Assembly: GCF_000422485.1 (NCBI RefSeq)
Contig: NZ_KE383853.1
Coordinates: forward strand, 55,154 to 119,153
Source: Paenibacillus pasadenensis DSM 19293
GTDB taxonomy: Bacteria; Bacillota; Bacilli; Paenibacillales; Paenibacillaceae
Direction: 5' to 3'
Length of the DNA stretch: 64,000 nt
Below the pieces are notes generated by a model, which had not been told where the DNA came from, ran no database searches, and was given only the letters and a program-made list of their open reading frames with translations. Made by a program: the position numbers and the translations under genes. Shown here piece by piece: positions 42,647 through 54,202 of the stretch; position 1 is the stretch's first letter; the number at the start of each line of letters is the position of its first letter.

Positions 42647-43065
42647 TAGCCTTGCTCCTCTCCGGTTGCAAACAGCTGGAGCTGTATCGGTGTCGAACTC
42701 ATGTAGAAGGACGGAGGCAGCCATTTGCGGAACGTGATGCAGGTGCCGATGCGTCTCGTGATGGCGATGTCCCATTCCTCCGACCAAAGCGAATTCCATT
42801 CCTCTTCCAGCTCAAGGGAAAAGCTGCAGCTGCCGATGAGCGACCATTCCAATCCGGCTTCTCCCGTTTCCTTGCGCACTTTGCCGATCAGCATCTGGCT
42901 GCGCCGATGCATCTCTACGAAACCGCTCGATAGCTCGGATATGGCATAAGCGATGCGCGTCTGGTCGATGATGCCGAAGCCAAGCTCCCGCGCCAGCTCC
43001 CGGCCTCGTTGACGAGCTCGGATCGCATCCCTCACATTGCTGATGTTGAACAGTTCCATCTCCAT
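42646..43065 (-). CDS. Degenerate RsbT-like switch protein
   Basis: A 139-residue protein. Residues 12-47 (IRARQRGRELARELGFGI, DQTRIAYAISELS) match the N-terminal half of RsbT, the anti-sigma-like GHKL protein kinase, including the helix that carries the N box. But the N box asparagine is missing (ISELSSG where RsbT has ISELARN) and the G1 box DxGPG is absent (the segment reads GLEWSLIGSCSFSLELEEE). So it has probably lost ATP binding while keeping the interaction surface. The site GGAGGGCGGAG lies before the ATG. It is coupled to a kinase gene that starts with an RsbU_N domain, exactly the domain RsbT binds, which points to a direct partnership. Confidence 0.75.
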   Translation of the reverse strand: MEMELFNISNVRDAIRARQRGRELARELGFGIIDQTRIAYAISELSSGFVEMHRRSQMLIGKVRKETGEAGLEWSLIGSCSFSLELEEEWNSLWSEEWDIAITRRIGTCITFRKWLPPSFYMSSTPIQLQLFATGEEQG

Positions 43066-43277
43066 GTACGAGCTCCGCCCTCCCTGTTCCTTGCTGTCAG
43101 GATCGCAGTCAAGCCGTCGATTCGTACATCAATCATAGGATTGGCTGTCAACAAGTGTCAATCGGAAATAATGTCGAAAATTGCCAGCTCCAGCCCGCTC
43201 CGAAACTCGGATCGGCCCCTGCCAGAAGACGCGCGAAAGCGGGCCTGTCCGGCCCGCTTTCGACATGCGTCGGCTCG

Positions 43278-44645
43278 TCAGCGATCGGAATGCCCGTCCC
43301 GGCCATCCCGTTGCTCCCTCCGCTGGGCTTCGGCCTTTTTCCGTTTGGCCTCCGCGCTGCTTTTCGCTTTTTCCTGCTCCCGCTTCCACCGATCCGCCGC
43401 TTCCCGGATCCGCTGCTCCGCCTCGCTTCGAATCTCCGCCGCCTTGGCGGCGGCTTCCTTGGCGCGGCTGTCGCGGGCCTGCTCGAGGCGGCGCTCCGCC
43501 TCGCGCTGCTTGCGCTCCAGCGTCCGGCGAGCCTGCTCCGCCTCCCGCTTCCATTGCTCCAGCCCGCGCCTGAACTCGCGCTGGTCCCGTTCGCGGCTTT
43601 CGGCCGCCTTTACGTTCCCGGAAGGCTGGGCCGATGCCGGATGGCGGCTCGGTCCATGCGGCGGATGCGCGGACGGACGGCCTTCCGGCTCGCGCTGCCG
43701 CTCGGCCGGAGGCGTCGCCGTGCGCGCCGGCGCCGAGGCAGCCGCCGGCGGCTTCTCCGCCGCCGGACGGGCGGGCGGCGACGGCGTTGCGGCCCGCTCC
43801 GCGGCCGGACTCGCCGGCTGGACGGCGGACGCCTTCGCCCGAGCCGACTTTTCCGCCTCCAGCAGCCGATCCAGCTTCTCCTCATCCAGCTCCGCGCTGT
43901 CCGGCACGAGCGCGTCCAGGCCGCCCTGCCAAACGGCCGTTGCCGGCAGCGGCTGCGTACGCAGACGGTCGAGCGACACGTCGTAGCCTTTTTCCATGGC
44001 CAGGAGATAGACGGTCATCTGGCCGACGGACAGGCCGAGCTCCTCCGCTTCCAGAAGCACCTGCGGCGTCGAGCGCAGCTCGGTCACCTGCAGGCCGTCC
44101 TCGCCGGCCTGCTCCGCCGCCGACTCCAGCGCGTGCCGGGCCTGCGCGCCGAGCTCCGTCAGCTCTTCTCCGTTCCCTTTCAGCCGGACTCCCGCGAGCA
44201 GCACCTTGGCGGTCTCCTGCTTCAAGTAATCCGATTCGGCCAGCCGTTCCGCCAGCTCCTCCATGACGAGCGAGGCAGGCTGCCCGCTGTAGTCGAGCTC
44301 TTGGACGAGCGGCACGGCATCGGCATTGACCGCGCGCAGCTGCCGCACCATGAGGTCGGCGTCGACGCCGACCTCGAAGCTCGGATTGATGTCGAGGCTG
44401 ATGTAGGCGACGACCGGATGGGCCGCCGCCCGGCCTGCGTACAGGACGGGGATCGCCAGCAGCAGCGCCAATGCTCCCGCCGCCGCCGGCAGCATCCAGC
44501 GCGGCCGGACCGCACGGACGGCGGGCGGGAGCTCGACCTCTTGGCCGACCGCTTCCCCTCCGCGGCTTCTGATCTTGCGGAAGCTGCCGTCGGGCGTAAG
44601 CACGATGACGCTGCCCTTCTTGACCTCCAGCACGATGCCGTTCAC
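43278..44645 (-). CDS. rsgI: Anti-sigma-I factor RsgI-like protein
   Basis: A 455-residue membrane protein that should hold SigI inactive. The cytosolic RsgI_N domain is at residues 1-60 (MNGIVLEVKKGSVIVLTPDG with a GTG start, then IRSRGGEAVGQEVELP), a membrane segment at about 72-93 (LPAAAGALALLLAIPVLY), and outside is the conserved block VAYISLDINPSFEVGVDADL. In other RsgI proteins the outer end senses polysaccharides or heat. Here it is instead an Ala-Pro-rich stretch (about 280-350) and a highly charged coiled coil to the end (EQARRTLERKQREAERRLEQ). GTG at 44645 overlaps the sigI stop (GTGA) with GGGGGGAG upstream. The coiled coil could contact wall polymers or another protein. Confidence 0.88.
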   Translation of the reverse strand: MNGIVLEVKKGSVIVLTPDGSFRKIRSRGGEAVGQEVELPPAVRAVRPRWMLPAAAGALALLLAIPVLYAGRAAAHPVVAYISLDINPSFEVGVDADLMVRQLRAVNADAVPLVQELDYSGQPASLVMEELAERLAESDYLKQETAKVLLAGVRLKGNGEELTELGAQARHALESAAEQAGEDGLQVTELRSTPQVLLEAEELGLSVGQMTVYLLAMEKGYDVSLDRLRTQPLPATAVWQGGLDALVPDSAELDEEKLDRLLEAEKSARAKASAVQPASPAAERAATPSPPARPAAEKPPAAASAPARTATPPAERQREPEGRPSAHPPHGPSRHPASAQPSGNVKAAESRERDQREFRRGLEQWKREAEQARRTLERKQREAERRLEQARDSRAKEAAAKAAEIRSEAEQRIREAADRWKREQEKAKSSAEAKRKKAEAQRREQRDGRDGHSDR

Positions 44646-45484
44646 CGATTTCTCCCCCCTGCCGCCTGCTCCTGATTCTGCTTGCGTTCCAACGGCTGCC
44701 GGCCAGGGCGCAGCAGCAAGTAGTCTTCCAAATAAGGATAATGGCCGCGCAGCAAGACCGCGATCGCGATCAAATACTTGCGGTTGCGCTCGATCGTCTT
44801 GCGCGAGACGGAAGACTGCTCCATCAGCTCCTTGACCGGCAGCCGCCGCTTGTCGACGAGCATGCCCCACAGGCAGTCCTGATCCGCCAGGCGAAGCGCG
44901 ATGCCCTGCAGCAGCCTGCGGGAGTCCTCGTGCTTCGGCGAACACTCCGCAAGCTCCGCGAAACGGATGCCGTAGCCCTTCAGCTCCGCGGCGAAGTCCT
45001 CGATTTCCAGCCGCCGCTCCTCCGCGTCGCGATCGAGATGGAAGCGCGAGACGGCCTGCTGGATCCATGCCGCCTGCAGGCTGTCCTCCAGCTCGCCCTC
45101 CTGGTCGAAGCTGCCGGAGGGCACGGTCTGGCGGTGGCGCTTCTCGCGCCGGATATAGTCGATCAGCCGGCGGCGGATGACCGTTTCGGCGAAGCCGGTG
45201 AACGATCGTCCCGACGCGGGGGAAAAATGCTCGATCGCTTCATTGAACGCGATCATCGCGATGCTGAACTCGTCGTCGCGTACCGGATCGATATACCGCT
45301 TGCAGAACCGGCTGGTCGATTTGAGGATGAACGGACGGTAATCCTGGATGAGCTTCTCCCGCAGCGCTTCGTCGCCTGCCTGGATCCGCCCCAGCGCCGC
45401 GCGGAGCTTGTCCGGTTCGGAGACAGCGGATTGCTGCTTGACGCTGAAGCGTCCGAACCATCTTTTGAACACCATCAGCAGCAA
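44642..45484 (-). CDS. sigI: RNA polymerase sigma factor SigI
   Basis: A 280-residue alternative sigma factor. The SigI-type region 2 is FILKSTSRFCKRYIDPVRDD then EFSIAMIAFNEAIEHFSP and GFAETVIRRRLIDYIRRE. The C-terminal SigI-specific HTH reads LPVKELMEQSSVSRKTIERN then RKYLIAIAVLLRG. The start is probably the TTG at 45484 with GAGGTG five bases upstream; an ATG at 45475 is an alternative three residues in. It overlaps rsgI, the usual sigI-rsgI pair. SigI in Bacillus answers heat and wall stress, and in clostridia polysaccharide sensing by RsgI. The operon is probably partly self-regulated; I could not identify the promoter with confidence. Confidence 0.9.
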   Translation of the reverse strand: MLLMVFKRWFGRFSVKQQSAVSEPDKLRAALGRIQAGDEALREKLIQDYRPFILKSTSRFCKRYIDPVRDDEFSIAMIAFNEAIEHFSPASGRSFTGFAETVIRRRLIDYIRREKRHRQTVPSGSFDQEGELEDSLQAAWIQQAVSRFHLDRDAEERRLEIEDFAAELKGYGIRFAELAECSPKHEDSRRLLQGIALRLADQDCLWGMLVDKRRLPVKELMEQSSVSRKTIERNRKYLIAIAVLLRGHYPYLEDYLLLRPGRQPLERKQNQEQAAGGRNR

Positions 45485-45547
45485 CAGAGCACCTCGTTTC
45501 CTATACGGTTCGCAGCGTCCCGCCCGATTGCGGGAGTCGCTTCAAAT

Positions 45548-45572
45548 AAAAAAGCCTCCTGCTACAGGAGGC
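45548..45572 (-). terminator. Terminator after the zinc-ribbon-like gene
   Basis: GCCTCCTG, CTA, CAGGAGGC followed by TTTTTTATTT on the minus strand. Confidence 0.88.
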
Positions 45573-45583
45573 GCCGTTCGTCT

Positions 45584-46009
45584 CTAGCAAAGACCTTCCG
45601 AGGTCCGCTTGGCTTTCAGCTTGTTGCGGCGGGAATTGAGGATGCCGAGCCTTTTCTTGAGCTCCGCTTCCCAGTCCGCGTCTCCGATATGCTTGGCGAA
45701 GCCGAGCAGGTCGAGCGCCATGTCGATCTGGCTCAGGACCACTTCCATCGGATCCTCGTTGTCATGGTTCACGCAGTTCTCGAACAGCGACTTGCCGCGC
45801 TGGTCGACATAGTCGTGGAAATCCACCTCGGAAACTCCGTCTCCATGCGCATATTCGGCTAATAGTTCGTATTCGCTTTCTATCATATAATGAATATCCA
45901 CGCGATGGCAAACCGGACAGAACAGAATGGGGACGTTATGAATGTGGGTCCGATAGTGTCTGAGCGTTCCTTTCGTGCCGATCATGCTCGCTCCGCAGCA
46001 AAAGCTCAT
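45584..46009 (-). CDS. Small protein with two cysteine pairs, possible zinc ribbon (141 aa)
   Basis: A 141-residue cytosolic protein. Two cysteine pairs, MSFCCGASMIG at the start and ILFCPVCHRVDIHYMIE near residue 33, look like the two halves of a zinc ribbon of the YgiT type. The rest is acidic and helical (EVDFHDYVDQRGKSLFENC, VVLSQIDMALDLLGFAKHIG, EAELKKRLGILNSRRNKLKA). The start ATG at 46009 has AAGGAGGG eight bases upstream; the longer frame to 46042 has no site. It lies 99 bases from sigI on the same strand but a terminator separates them. I recognise no named family. A regulator or adaptor is possible. Confidence 0.75.
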   Translation of the reverse strand: MSFCCGASMIGTKGTLRHYRTHIHNVPILFCPVCHRVDIHYMIESEYELLAEYAHGDGVSEVDFHDYVDQRGKSLFENCVNHDNEDPMEVVLSQIDMALDLLGFAKHIGDADWEAELKKRLGILNSRRNKLKAKRTSEGLC

Positions 46010-46115
46010 CCTGGTTCCCTCCTTGTACTCGCCGTCCGCCAATCGGAATGGCTTGGATCGTTATCTGCATTCTATTCGGCAATGCCTAGCGGAATTCCTG
46101 CCAAACCGCCGACGG

Positions 46116-46367
46116 TTACGGAAGCGGAGCCGGAGGCAGGTCCTCGGGCTTGATTTCGGGCTCCTGCGGCAGTTGCGGCAGCTCCGGTCCCGGATCGGGC
46201 ATGATTTCCGGCTGCGGATCGGCTGGCGGCAGCTCGGCGGGCTTCGGCTGCTCGATTTCAGGGGCGGGCGGAGGCGTTATTTCCGGCTCCGGCGGCTGCG
46301 GCAGACGGGGAGCATCAGGGTCGCGAGGCGGCTCAGCCGCTTGCGGTCGTTCCGTTTCATGGGTCAT
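46116..46367 (-). CDS. Proline- and glutamate-rich small protein (83 aa)
   Basis: An 83-residue protein in which proline and glutamate dominate (for example PRLPQPPEPEITPPPAPEIE and PEIMPDPGPELPQLPQEPE). It has no signal peptide, no hydrophobic core and should be disordered. The reason for calling it is the site GAAGGAGG a suitable distance before the ATG and the strong bias that keeps this one frame meaningful, with repeats of PEI and PEL every nine or so residues. It could be a spacer or spore or envelope associated protein, but this is a guess. It lies alone between the zinc-ribbon-like gene and the peroxiredoxin terminator. Confidence 0.6.
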   Translation of the reverse strand: MTHETERPQAAEPPRDPDAPRLPQPPEPEITPPPAPEIEQPKPAELPPADPQPEIMPDPGPELPQLPQEPEIKPEDLPPAPLP

Positions 46368-46526
46368 TTCAAGGGGCCTCCTTCATAGGTCGATGCCTGC
46401 TGGATTTGCTTATCCTTACCCTTGGAAAGCCGCTTGGACGCAGAAGGAGCCGCGATTCGTGCGCCTGATCAGAATTTGGGGCGAGCGGCCGGAAACGCGG
46501 AACCGACATCGAAGACTTTCTAGAAT

Positions 46527-46555
46527 GAAAAAAGCCAAGGCGGAATGCCCTGGCT
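46527..46555 (-). terminator. Terminator of the peroxiredoxin gene
   Basis: AGCCAGGGC pairs with GCCTTGGCT (one mismatch) followed by TTTTTTC on the minus strand. Confidence 0.82.
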
Positions 46556-46573
46556 ACCCTGGAAGGGATGAAT

Positions 46574-47122
46574 TCAGTTGGAGCGGATCGGTTTGTCGCC
46601 CGGCTTCCAGTTCATCGGACAAAGCCCGCCGGACTGCAGCGCTTGGAGCACGCGCAGCGTCTCCTCGACGCTGCGGCCGACGTCGTTGTGGTGGACGACC
46701 TGATGCTTCAGCTCGCCCTCCGGATCGACGATGAACAGGCCGCGCAGCGCGATGCCTTCTTCTTCGATCAAGACGCCGTAGTCGCGAGCAACCTGCTTCG
46801 TCATGTCGGATGCCAGCGGAAAGCTCAGCTTGCCGAGTCCGTTCTCGCTCTTCGGCGTGTTGATCCAGGCCTTGTGGCTGTGGACGCTGTCGATGCTGAC
46901 GCCGAGGATGTCCGCGTCCAGCTTGCGGAACCGGTCGGCCGCATCGCTGAGCGCCGTAATTTCCGTCGGGCACACGACCGTAAAGTCGAGCGGATAGAAA
47001 AAGAAGACGAGCCATCTGCCGCGGTAGTCGGAAAGCGACGCCCTGCCGAACTCCTTGCCCTCGCCGTCGACGGTCTCCATCGTAAAATCCGGCGCCGGAC
47101 GGCCGACCAAACGTTCTGCCAT
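46574..47122 (-). CDS. 2-Cys peroxiredoxin (AhpC/Prx1-type)
   Basis: A 182-residue cytosolic peroxidase reducing hydrogen peroxide and organic peroxides. The peroxidatic cysteine is in FYPLDFTVVCPTEITALSD (about residue 51), the resolving cysteine in SGGLCPMNWKPGDK near the C-terminus (about 172). These match typical 2-Cys enzymes, which form a disulfide between subunits and are recycled by thioredoxin or AhpF. ATG at 47122 is preferred to 47143, as GAAGGAGG lies 12 bases before it. No ahpF is beside it. A separate transcription unit: a terminator follows and leuB ends upstream on the same strand after a gap of about 100 bases. Confidence 0.92.
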   Translation of the reverse strand: MAERLVGRPAPDFTMETVDGEGKEFGRASLSDYRGRWLVFFFYPLDFTVVCPTEITALSDAADRFRKLDADILGVSIDSVHSHKAWINTPKSENGLGKLSFPLASDMTKQVARDYGVLIEEEGIALRGLFIVDPEGELKHQVVHHNDVGRSVEETLRVLQALQSGGLCPMNWKPGDKPIRSN

Positions 47123-47223
47123 GATTCCGAAACCCTCCTTCACGCTAAATGCGCATCGGAATTAGGTTGTCCAAAAAACGGCAGTCCATTCGAAAGGAGG
47201 GGGCTTCCCGCGAGCCGGAAAGC

Positions 47224-48300
47224 TTAGCGGATCGCGCTCGCGATCAGGTCGCCCATCGCTTCGGTGCCGATCGCCTTGGACTTGTCGACCGCGATGTCGC
47301 CCGTGCGGTGGCCGGCGTCGAGCACTTCCTTGACCGCGTCCTCGATCGCTTGCGCCGCGTCATGATAGCCGAACGTGAGGCGGAACATGAGCGCGACCGA
47401 CAAAATCGTCGCGATCGGATTGGAGATGCCCTGGCCCGCGATGTCGGGAGCCGATCCGTGCACCGGCTCGTACAGGCCGAAGCTGCCTTCGCCGAGCGAC
47501 GCCGAGCTCAGCATGCCGATCGAGCCGGTCAGCATCGCCGCCTCATCGCTCAGGATGTCGCCGAACATGTTCTCCGTGACGATGACGTCGAAGCTCGACG
47601 GACGGCGCAGCAGCTGCATCGCGCAGTTGTCGACGAGCACATGCTCCAGCTCGACCTCCGGATACTCCGGAGCGATCCGGTTCACGACCTCGCGCCACAG
47701 GCGGGACGTCTCCAGCACGTTCGCCTTGTCGACGGACGCCAGCCGCTTGCTGCGGGTCATCGCGATGTCGAACGCCTGGCGCACGATGCGCTCGATCTCC
47801 TGCACGTTGTAGACGCAGGTGTCGACCGCTTCCTGCCCGTGCTCGCCCTCGCGGCGGAACTTCTCGCCGAAGTAGATGCCGCCCGTCAGCTCGCGCACGA
47901 CGATCAGGTCGGTGCCCTCGAGCACCTCGGGCTTCAGCGTGGAGGCATCCTTCAGGCAGTCGAACACCGTCGCCGGACGGATGTTGGAGAACAGGCCGAG
48001 CGCCTTGCGGATGCCGAGCAGTCCCGTCTCAGGACGCAGCTCCTTCGAGTTGTTGTCCCACTTCGGTCCGCCGACCGCGCCGAGCAGCACCGCATCGGCC
48101 TTTTGGCAGATGTCCAGCGTCTCCTGCGGCAGCGGGGTTCCCTTCTCGTCGATGGCGATGCCCCCGAACAGGCCGTGCTCGAATTCGAAGCGGTACTCGT
48201 ACCGCTCCTCGATTTTCTTGATGACCTTGATGGCCTCGCCGACGACTTCCGGTCCGATGCCGTCGCCTGCGATGACCGCGATCTTTTTCACTTCTGCCAT
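47224..48300 (-). CDS. leuB: 3-isopropylmalate dehydrogenase
   Basis: A 358-residue cytosolic enzyme that oxidises and decarboxylates 3-isopropylmalate with NAD, the third step of leucine synthesis. Motifs: [19 protein letters not shown] at the start, [20 protein letters not shown], the tyrosine-lysine active-site region [12 protein letters not shown] then [19 protein letters not shown], the metal Asp strand [17 protein letters not shown], and [19 protein letters not shown]. Good site CAGGAG before ATG. Last gene of the ilvB-ilvN-ilvC-leuA-leuB series here; leuC and leuD are not in the window, so the pathway is completed elsewhere. A terminator-like hairpin between leuA and leuB may lower leuB expression or separate the transcripts. 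Confidence 0.95.
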   Translation of the reverse strand: MAEVKKIAVIAGDGIGPEVVGEAIKVIKKIEERYEYRFEFEHGLFGGIAIDEKGTPLPQETLDICQKADAVLLGAVGGPKWDNNSKELRPETGLLGIRKALGLFSNIRPATVFDCLKDASTLKPEVLEGTDLIVVRELTGGIYFGEKFRREGEHGQEAVDTCVYNVQEIERIVRQAFDIAMTRSKRLASVDKANVLETSRLWREVVNRIAPEYPEVELEHVLVDNCAMQLLRRPSSFDVIVTENMFGDILSDEAAMLTGSIGMLSSASLGEGSFGLYEPVHGSAPDIAGQGISNPIATILSVALMFRLTFGYHDAAQAIEDAVKEVLDAGHRTGDIAVDKSKAIGTEAMGDLIASAIR

Positions 48301-48436
48301 AGTTGAACACTCCTGTCTCGTCTCGATAACGAATGAGAATAACTATCATCAGTTGTACCATACTCCCGCTCGATTGTTCCAAGATAGGATAGCTATGGTG
48401 TTGATAGGGCGCGCCTATAGAGCAGCCTTCGCGAGA

Positions 48437-48468
48437 TGAAAAAGCCCGCCTGCTGCGGAAACAGGCGG
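48437..48468 (-). terminator. Hairpin between leuA and leuB
   Basis: CCGCCTG and CAGGCGG around TTTCCGCAG followed by GCTTTTTCATC on the minus strand. Placed between leuA (ends 48504) and leuB (starts 48300), so it is a terminator or attenuator. Confidence 0.7.
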
Positions 48469-48503
48469 ACCGGATGGAGCTGTAAAGAGAAGCTCGCGTC
48501 GCG

Positions 48504-50048
<1,545 letters not shown>

Positions 50049-50146
50049 GCCGGCACCTCCGTTCGGTAGGATTGTTTAGCTTATGAAGCGGCAAACGCGC
50101 CTCATTCCAGGTGGAAGAAGCGCGCTGCCGTGCTGCTTGACTCGTC

Positions 50147-51328
<1,182 letters not shown>

Positions 51329-51372
51329 CTACAGTCCGGCGGCGCATCGTCTGGCTCCTGGCGCGGAGCGAA

Positions 51373-51864
51373 TCAGGAGCGGACGGTGCCGCGGTTCATG
51401 GCCGTCACGCCGGTGCGGGAAAGCTCCCGGATGCCGTATGGACGCAGCAGCTCGATCATCGCGTCGATCTTGTCGGTCCCTCCGACCGCCTGCACGATCA
51501 GCGAGCTCGGTCCGATGTCGACGACCGCGGCGCGGAACGTCTCGACGACGCCGAGAATTTCCGGACGGGCTGCCGGCTCGGCGTTGACCTTGATCAGCGC
51601 CAGCTCGCGGGCGACCATCGGGCTGCCGCTCACGTCGACGACCTTGATGACGTCGATCAGCTTGTACAGCTGCTTGGACACTTGCTCCAGCACCTTCTCG
51701 TCGCCTTCCGTGACGATGACCATGCGGGAGAGGCCCGCTTCCTCGCTGGCGCCGACCGTGATGCTCTCGATGTTGAAGCCTCTCCGTCCGAACAGGCCAG
51801 CCACGCGCTGCAGCACGCCCGGCTGGTTGTTCACGAGGACGGCGATCGTATATCTCTGGTTCAT
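51373..51864 (-). CDS. ilvN: Acetolactate synthase small (regulatory) subunit
   Basis: A 163-residue subunit that binds IlvB and gives feedback inhibition by valine. The N-terminal ACT domain is [20 protein letters not shown] then [20 protein letters not shown], the usual signature. The C-terminal domain includes [20 protein letters not shown] and [20 protein letters not shown]. Normal length for the Gram-positive type. Its start overlaps ilvB's end (ATGA type, four bases), so the subunits are made in balance. Regulated with ilvB by the T-box. Confidence 0.95.
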   Translation of the reverse strand: MNQRYTIAVLVNNQPGVLQRVAGLFGRRGFNIESITVGASEEAGLSRMVIVTEGDEKVLEQVSKQLYKLIDVIKVVDVSGSPMVARELALIKVNAEPAARPEILGVVETFRAAVVDIGPSSLIVQAVGGTDKIDAMIELLRPYGIRELSRTGVTAMNRGTVRS

Positions 51865-53609
51865 TGTTCATCCCCCATCAGCATGACGTCGATCGTGTTG
51901 CCCTGGGTGACCATCGGGTAGACGTTCTCGCCTTTGCGGACGACGAATTCCACGACTGCCGGACCCGGATGGGCAAGCGCTTCTTTCCAGGCCGCCTCCG
52001 CCTCCTGCTTGTTCGTCGCGCGGAAGCCTTTGACGCCGTACGCCTCGGCCAGCTTGACGAAGTCGGGGCTGCCGGCCAGGTCGATGTGGCTGTAGCGGTT
52101 GTCGTAGATGATCTCCTGCCACTGGCGCACCATGCCGAGCACCTGGTTGTTGATGATCGCGACCTTGACCGGAATGTTGTTGATCGCGCAGATCGCCAGC
52201 TCCTGGGCGCACATCTGCATGCCGCCGTCGCCGTTGATGCTGACGACGAGCCGGTCCGGGTGCGCCATCTGCGCGCCGATCGCGGACGGGAAGCCGAAGC
52301 CCATCGTGCCGAGGCCGCCGGAGGTGATCCAGGAGCGCGGCTGGTTGAAGCGGTAGTACTGCGCCGCCCACATCTGATGCTGGCCGACGTCCGTCGTGAC
52401 GATCGCGTTGCCCTCGGTCGTATCGTGGATCATGCCGATGACCCACTGCGGCTTGAGCTCGGTGTCGGAATCGACGTACCGCAGCGGCTGGTCCTGCTTC
52501 CATTGCCGGATCTGGGCGCGCCAGGCGTCCGCCTTGTCGGCAAAGCCGACCTCCTGGTTGAGCAGGCCGAGCGTCGTCTTGACGTCGCCGACGATCGGGA
52601 TGTCCGTCGGCACGTTTTTGCCGATCTCGGCCGGATCGATGTCGATGTGCACGATCTTGGCCTTGGACGCGAAGCCGTCCAGCTTCATCGTCACGCGGTC
52701 GTCGAAGCGGGCGCCGATGTTGATGAGCAGGTCGCTCTCCTGGATCGCCTTGTTGGAGGCGTACGCTCCGTGCATGCCCGGCATGCCGACCCATAGCTCG
52801 TTGCCGCTCGGGAAGCCGCCGAGGCCGAGCAGCGTCGTCGTGACCGGAATGCCCGTCTTGACCGCGAATTCCAGCAGCTCCTCATGGCCGCCCGAGTAGA
52901 CGACGCCGCCGCCGGCGAGGATGAGCGGACGCTCCGCTTCGGCGATCGCCCGGACGAGCTTGTCGAGCTGCGGCTTGCGCGGCGTGACGGTCGGATTGTA
53001 GCCGCGGATGCTCACGTCCGTCACCGGCTTGAACAGCGCCTTGGCCGCCGAGACATCCTTCGGGATGTCGATCAGGACCGGGCCTTTGCGGCCGCTGTTC
53101 GCGATGTGGAACGCCTCGTGGATGACGCGCGGCAGGTCCTCGACGTCCCGCACGAGATAACTGTGCTTCGTGATCGGCATCGTGATGCCGGTGATGTCCG
53201 CTTCCTGGAACGCGTCCGTGCCGATGAAGCTCGTCGCGACGTTGCCCGTAATGACGACGAGCGGCACGCTGTCCATGAACGCGGTCGCGATGCCGGTGAC
53301 GAGGTTCGTCGCTCCCGGCCCGGAGGTCGCGATGCAGACGCCGACCTTGCCGGAAGCTCTCGCATAGCCGTCCGCCGCATGGATCGCGCCTTGCTCGTGG
53401 CGGGTCAGCACGTGGTTGAAGTCCTTGAAGCCGTGCATGGCGTCGTAGATGAACAGCACCGCGCCGCCCGGGTAGCCGAATACACATTCCACGCCCTCGA
53501 GCACCAGGCTGCGGAGCAGCATTTCAGAGCCGCTCACCACTTCCGGCTTCCTCATTCTATCCATGATCTCTTCCTTGGAGCGCACTGCTTCGCCTTGCAT
53601 CACCATCAT
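51861..53609 (-). CDS. ilvB: Acetolactate synthase large subunit
   Basis: A 582-residue thiamine diphosphate enzyme that joins pyruvate with pyruvate or 2-oxobutyrate at the start of valine and isoleucine synthesis. The N-terminal region has [20 protein letters not shown] with the catalytic glutamate of [23 protein letters not shown]-domain residues lie in the middle, and the ThDP motif is [20 protein letters not shown] (GDG...N). ATGs at 53609 and 53606 both follow GGGAGGATC. First gene after the T-box leader, so it is controlled by tRNA charging. An N-terminal extension of 25 residues ([20 protein letters not shown]) precedes the family core. Confidence 0.95.
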   Translation of the reverse strand: MMVMQGEAVRSKEEIMDRMRKPEVVSGSEMLLRSLVLEGVECVFGYPGGAVLFIYDAMHGFKDFNHVLTRHEQGAIHAADGYARASGKVGVCIATSGPGATNLVTGIATAFMDSVPLVVITGNVATSFIGTDAFQEADITGITMPITKHSYLVRDVEDLPRVIHEAFHIANSGRKGPVLIDIPKDVSAAKALFKPVTDVSIRGYNPTVTPRKPQLDKLVRAIAEAERPLILAGGGVVYSGGHEELLEFAVKTGIPVTTTLLGLGGFPSGNELWVGMPGMHGAYASNKAIQESDLLINIGARFDDRVTMKLDGFASKAKIVHIDIDPAEIGKNVPTDIPIVGDVKTTLGLLNQEVGFADKADAWRAQIRQWKQDQPLRYVDSDTELKPQWVIGMIHDTTEGNAIVTTDVGQHQMWAAQYYRFNQPRSWITSGGLGTMGFGFPSAIGAQMAHPDRLVVSINGDGGMQMCAQELAICAINNIPVKVAIINNQVLGMVRQWQEIIYDNRYSHIDLAGSPDFVKLAEAYGVKGFRATNKQEAEAAWKEALAHPGPAVVEFVVRKGENVYPMVTQGNTIDVMLMGDEQ

Positions 53610-53676
53610 GTGATCCTCCCTTCGTGACGGCGGCGGTGTCGACGGTCCGCCTTCGCCCCTATCGTATTGGCTGAAT

Positions 53677-54016
53677 CAAAAAAACCTTTCGCCCTCTATG
53701 CCGAAGCATAGGGACGAAAGGTTGATCTTCCGTGGTACCACCCAGGTTTACGCCGCATCTCGCGATGCGGAGTCTCAAGAAGTAAGACGCGAGATGCATG
53801 CCTCATCGGTCCTACTTCGGCAGGTTAACGCATGCCAGGCGATTCTCCCTAATGAAAGCGCAAGGGCGCTTCGTTCAGGAAAACAGCTCCGAGGTGAGCT
53901 CGTTGGAAAGGGATGCTGGCGGCGGTTGCAGCGAATCCGTCGCTCTCTGGACAGTAGAGCCCTTAACACTTCGTCCTCTTCATTGCTGTTCGGGTATTAG
54001 CTTAGACCTTATTATA
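53677..54016 (-). ncRNA. T-box leader of the ilv-leu operon, likely tRNA-Leu specific
   Basis: On the minus strand the leader starts at about 54000. The stem I region has AGAGAGCGACGG near 53940-53950. The likely specifier is CTC followed by ACC (53898-53896), which calls for tRNA-Leu with anticodon GAG, as in Bacillus ilv-leu. The conserved T-box GGGTGGTACCACG (53743-53731) carries the antiterminator, and the terminator AACCTTTCG...CGAAAGGTT (53722-53683) ends in seven Ts. Uncharged tRNA would stabilise the antiterminator. The specifier is deduced by pattern, not by folding. Confidence 0.92.
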
Positions 54017-54039
54017 GGTTTGAGCTTATCATCCGTCAA
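54011..54039 (-). promoter_or_regulatory. Sigma-A promoter of the ilv-leu operon
   Basis: TTGACG, 17 bases, TATAAT on the minus strand, just upstream of the T-box RNA. The best promoter in the window. Confidence 0.93.
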
Positions 54040-54202
54040 TACTTAGATTACGCGGCTGCAGGAAAAGTTATGTACGAGGCCGGAAAACGAATCGCTTCGC
54101 AACCGGCCCCGCTTCGGCATAGACTGTGGAGACGGCCGCGGCGGATGCCCGCTCCGCCTCATGCGGAAGCGCTCCGCCGGCCCGTCGGAAGGAGTCTCCC
54201 GC

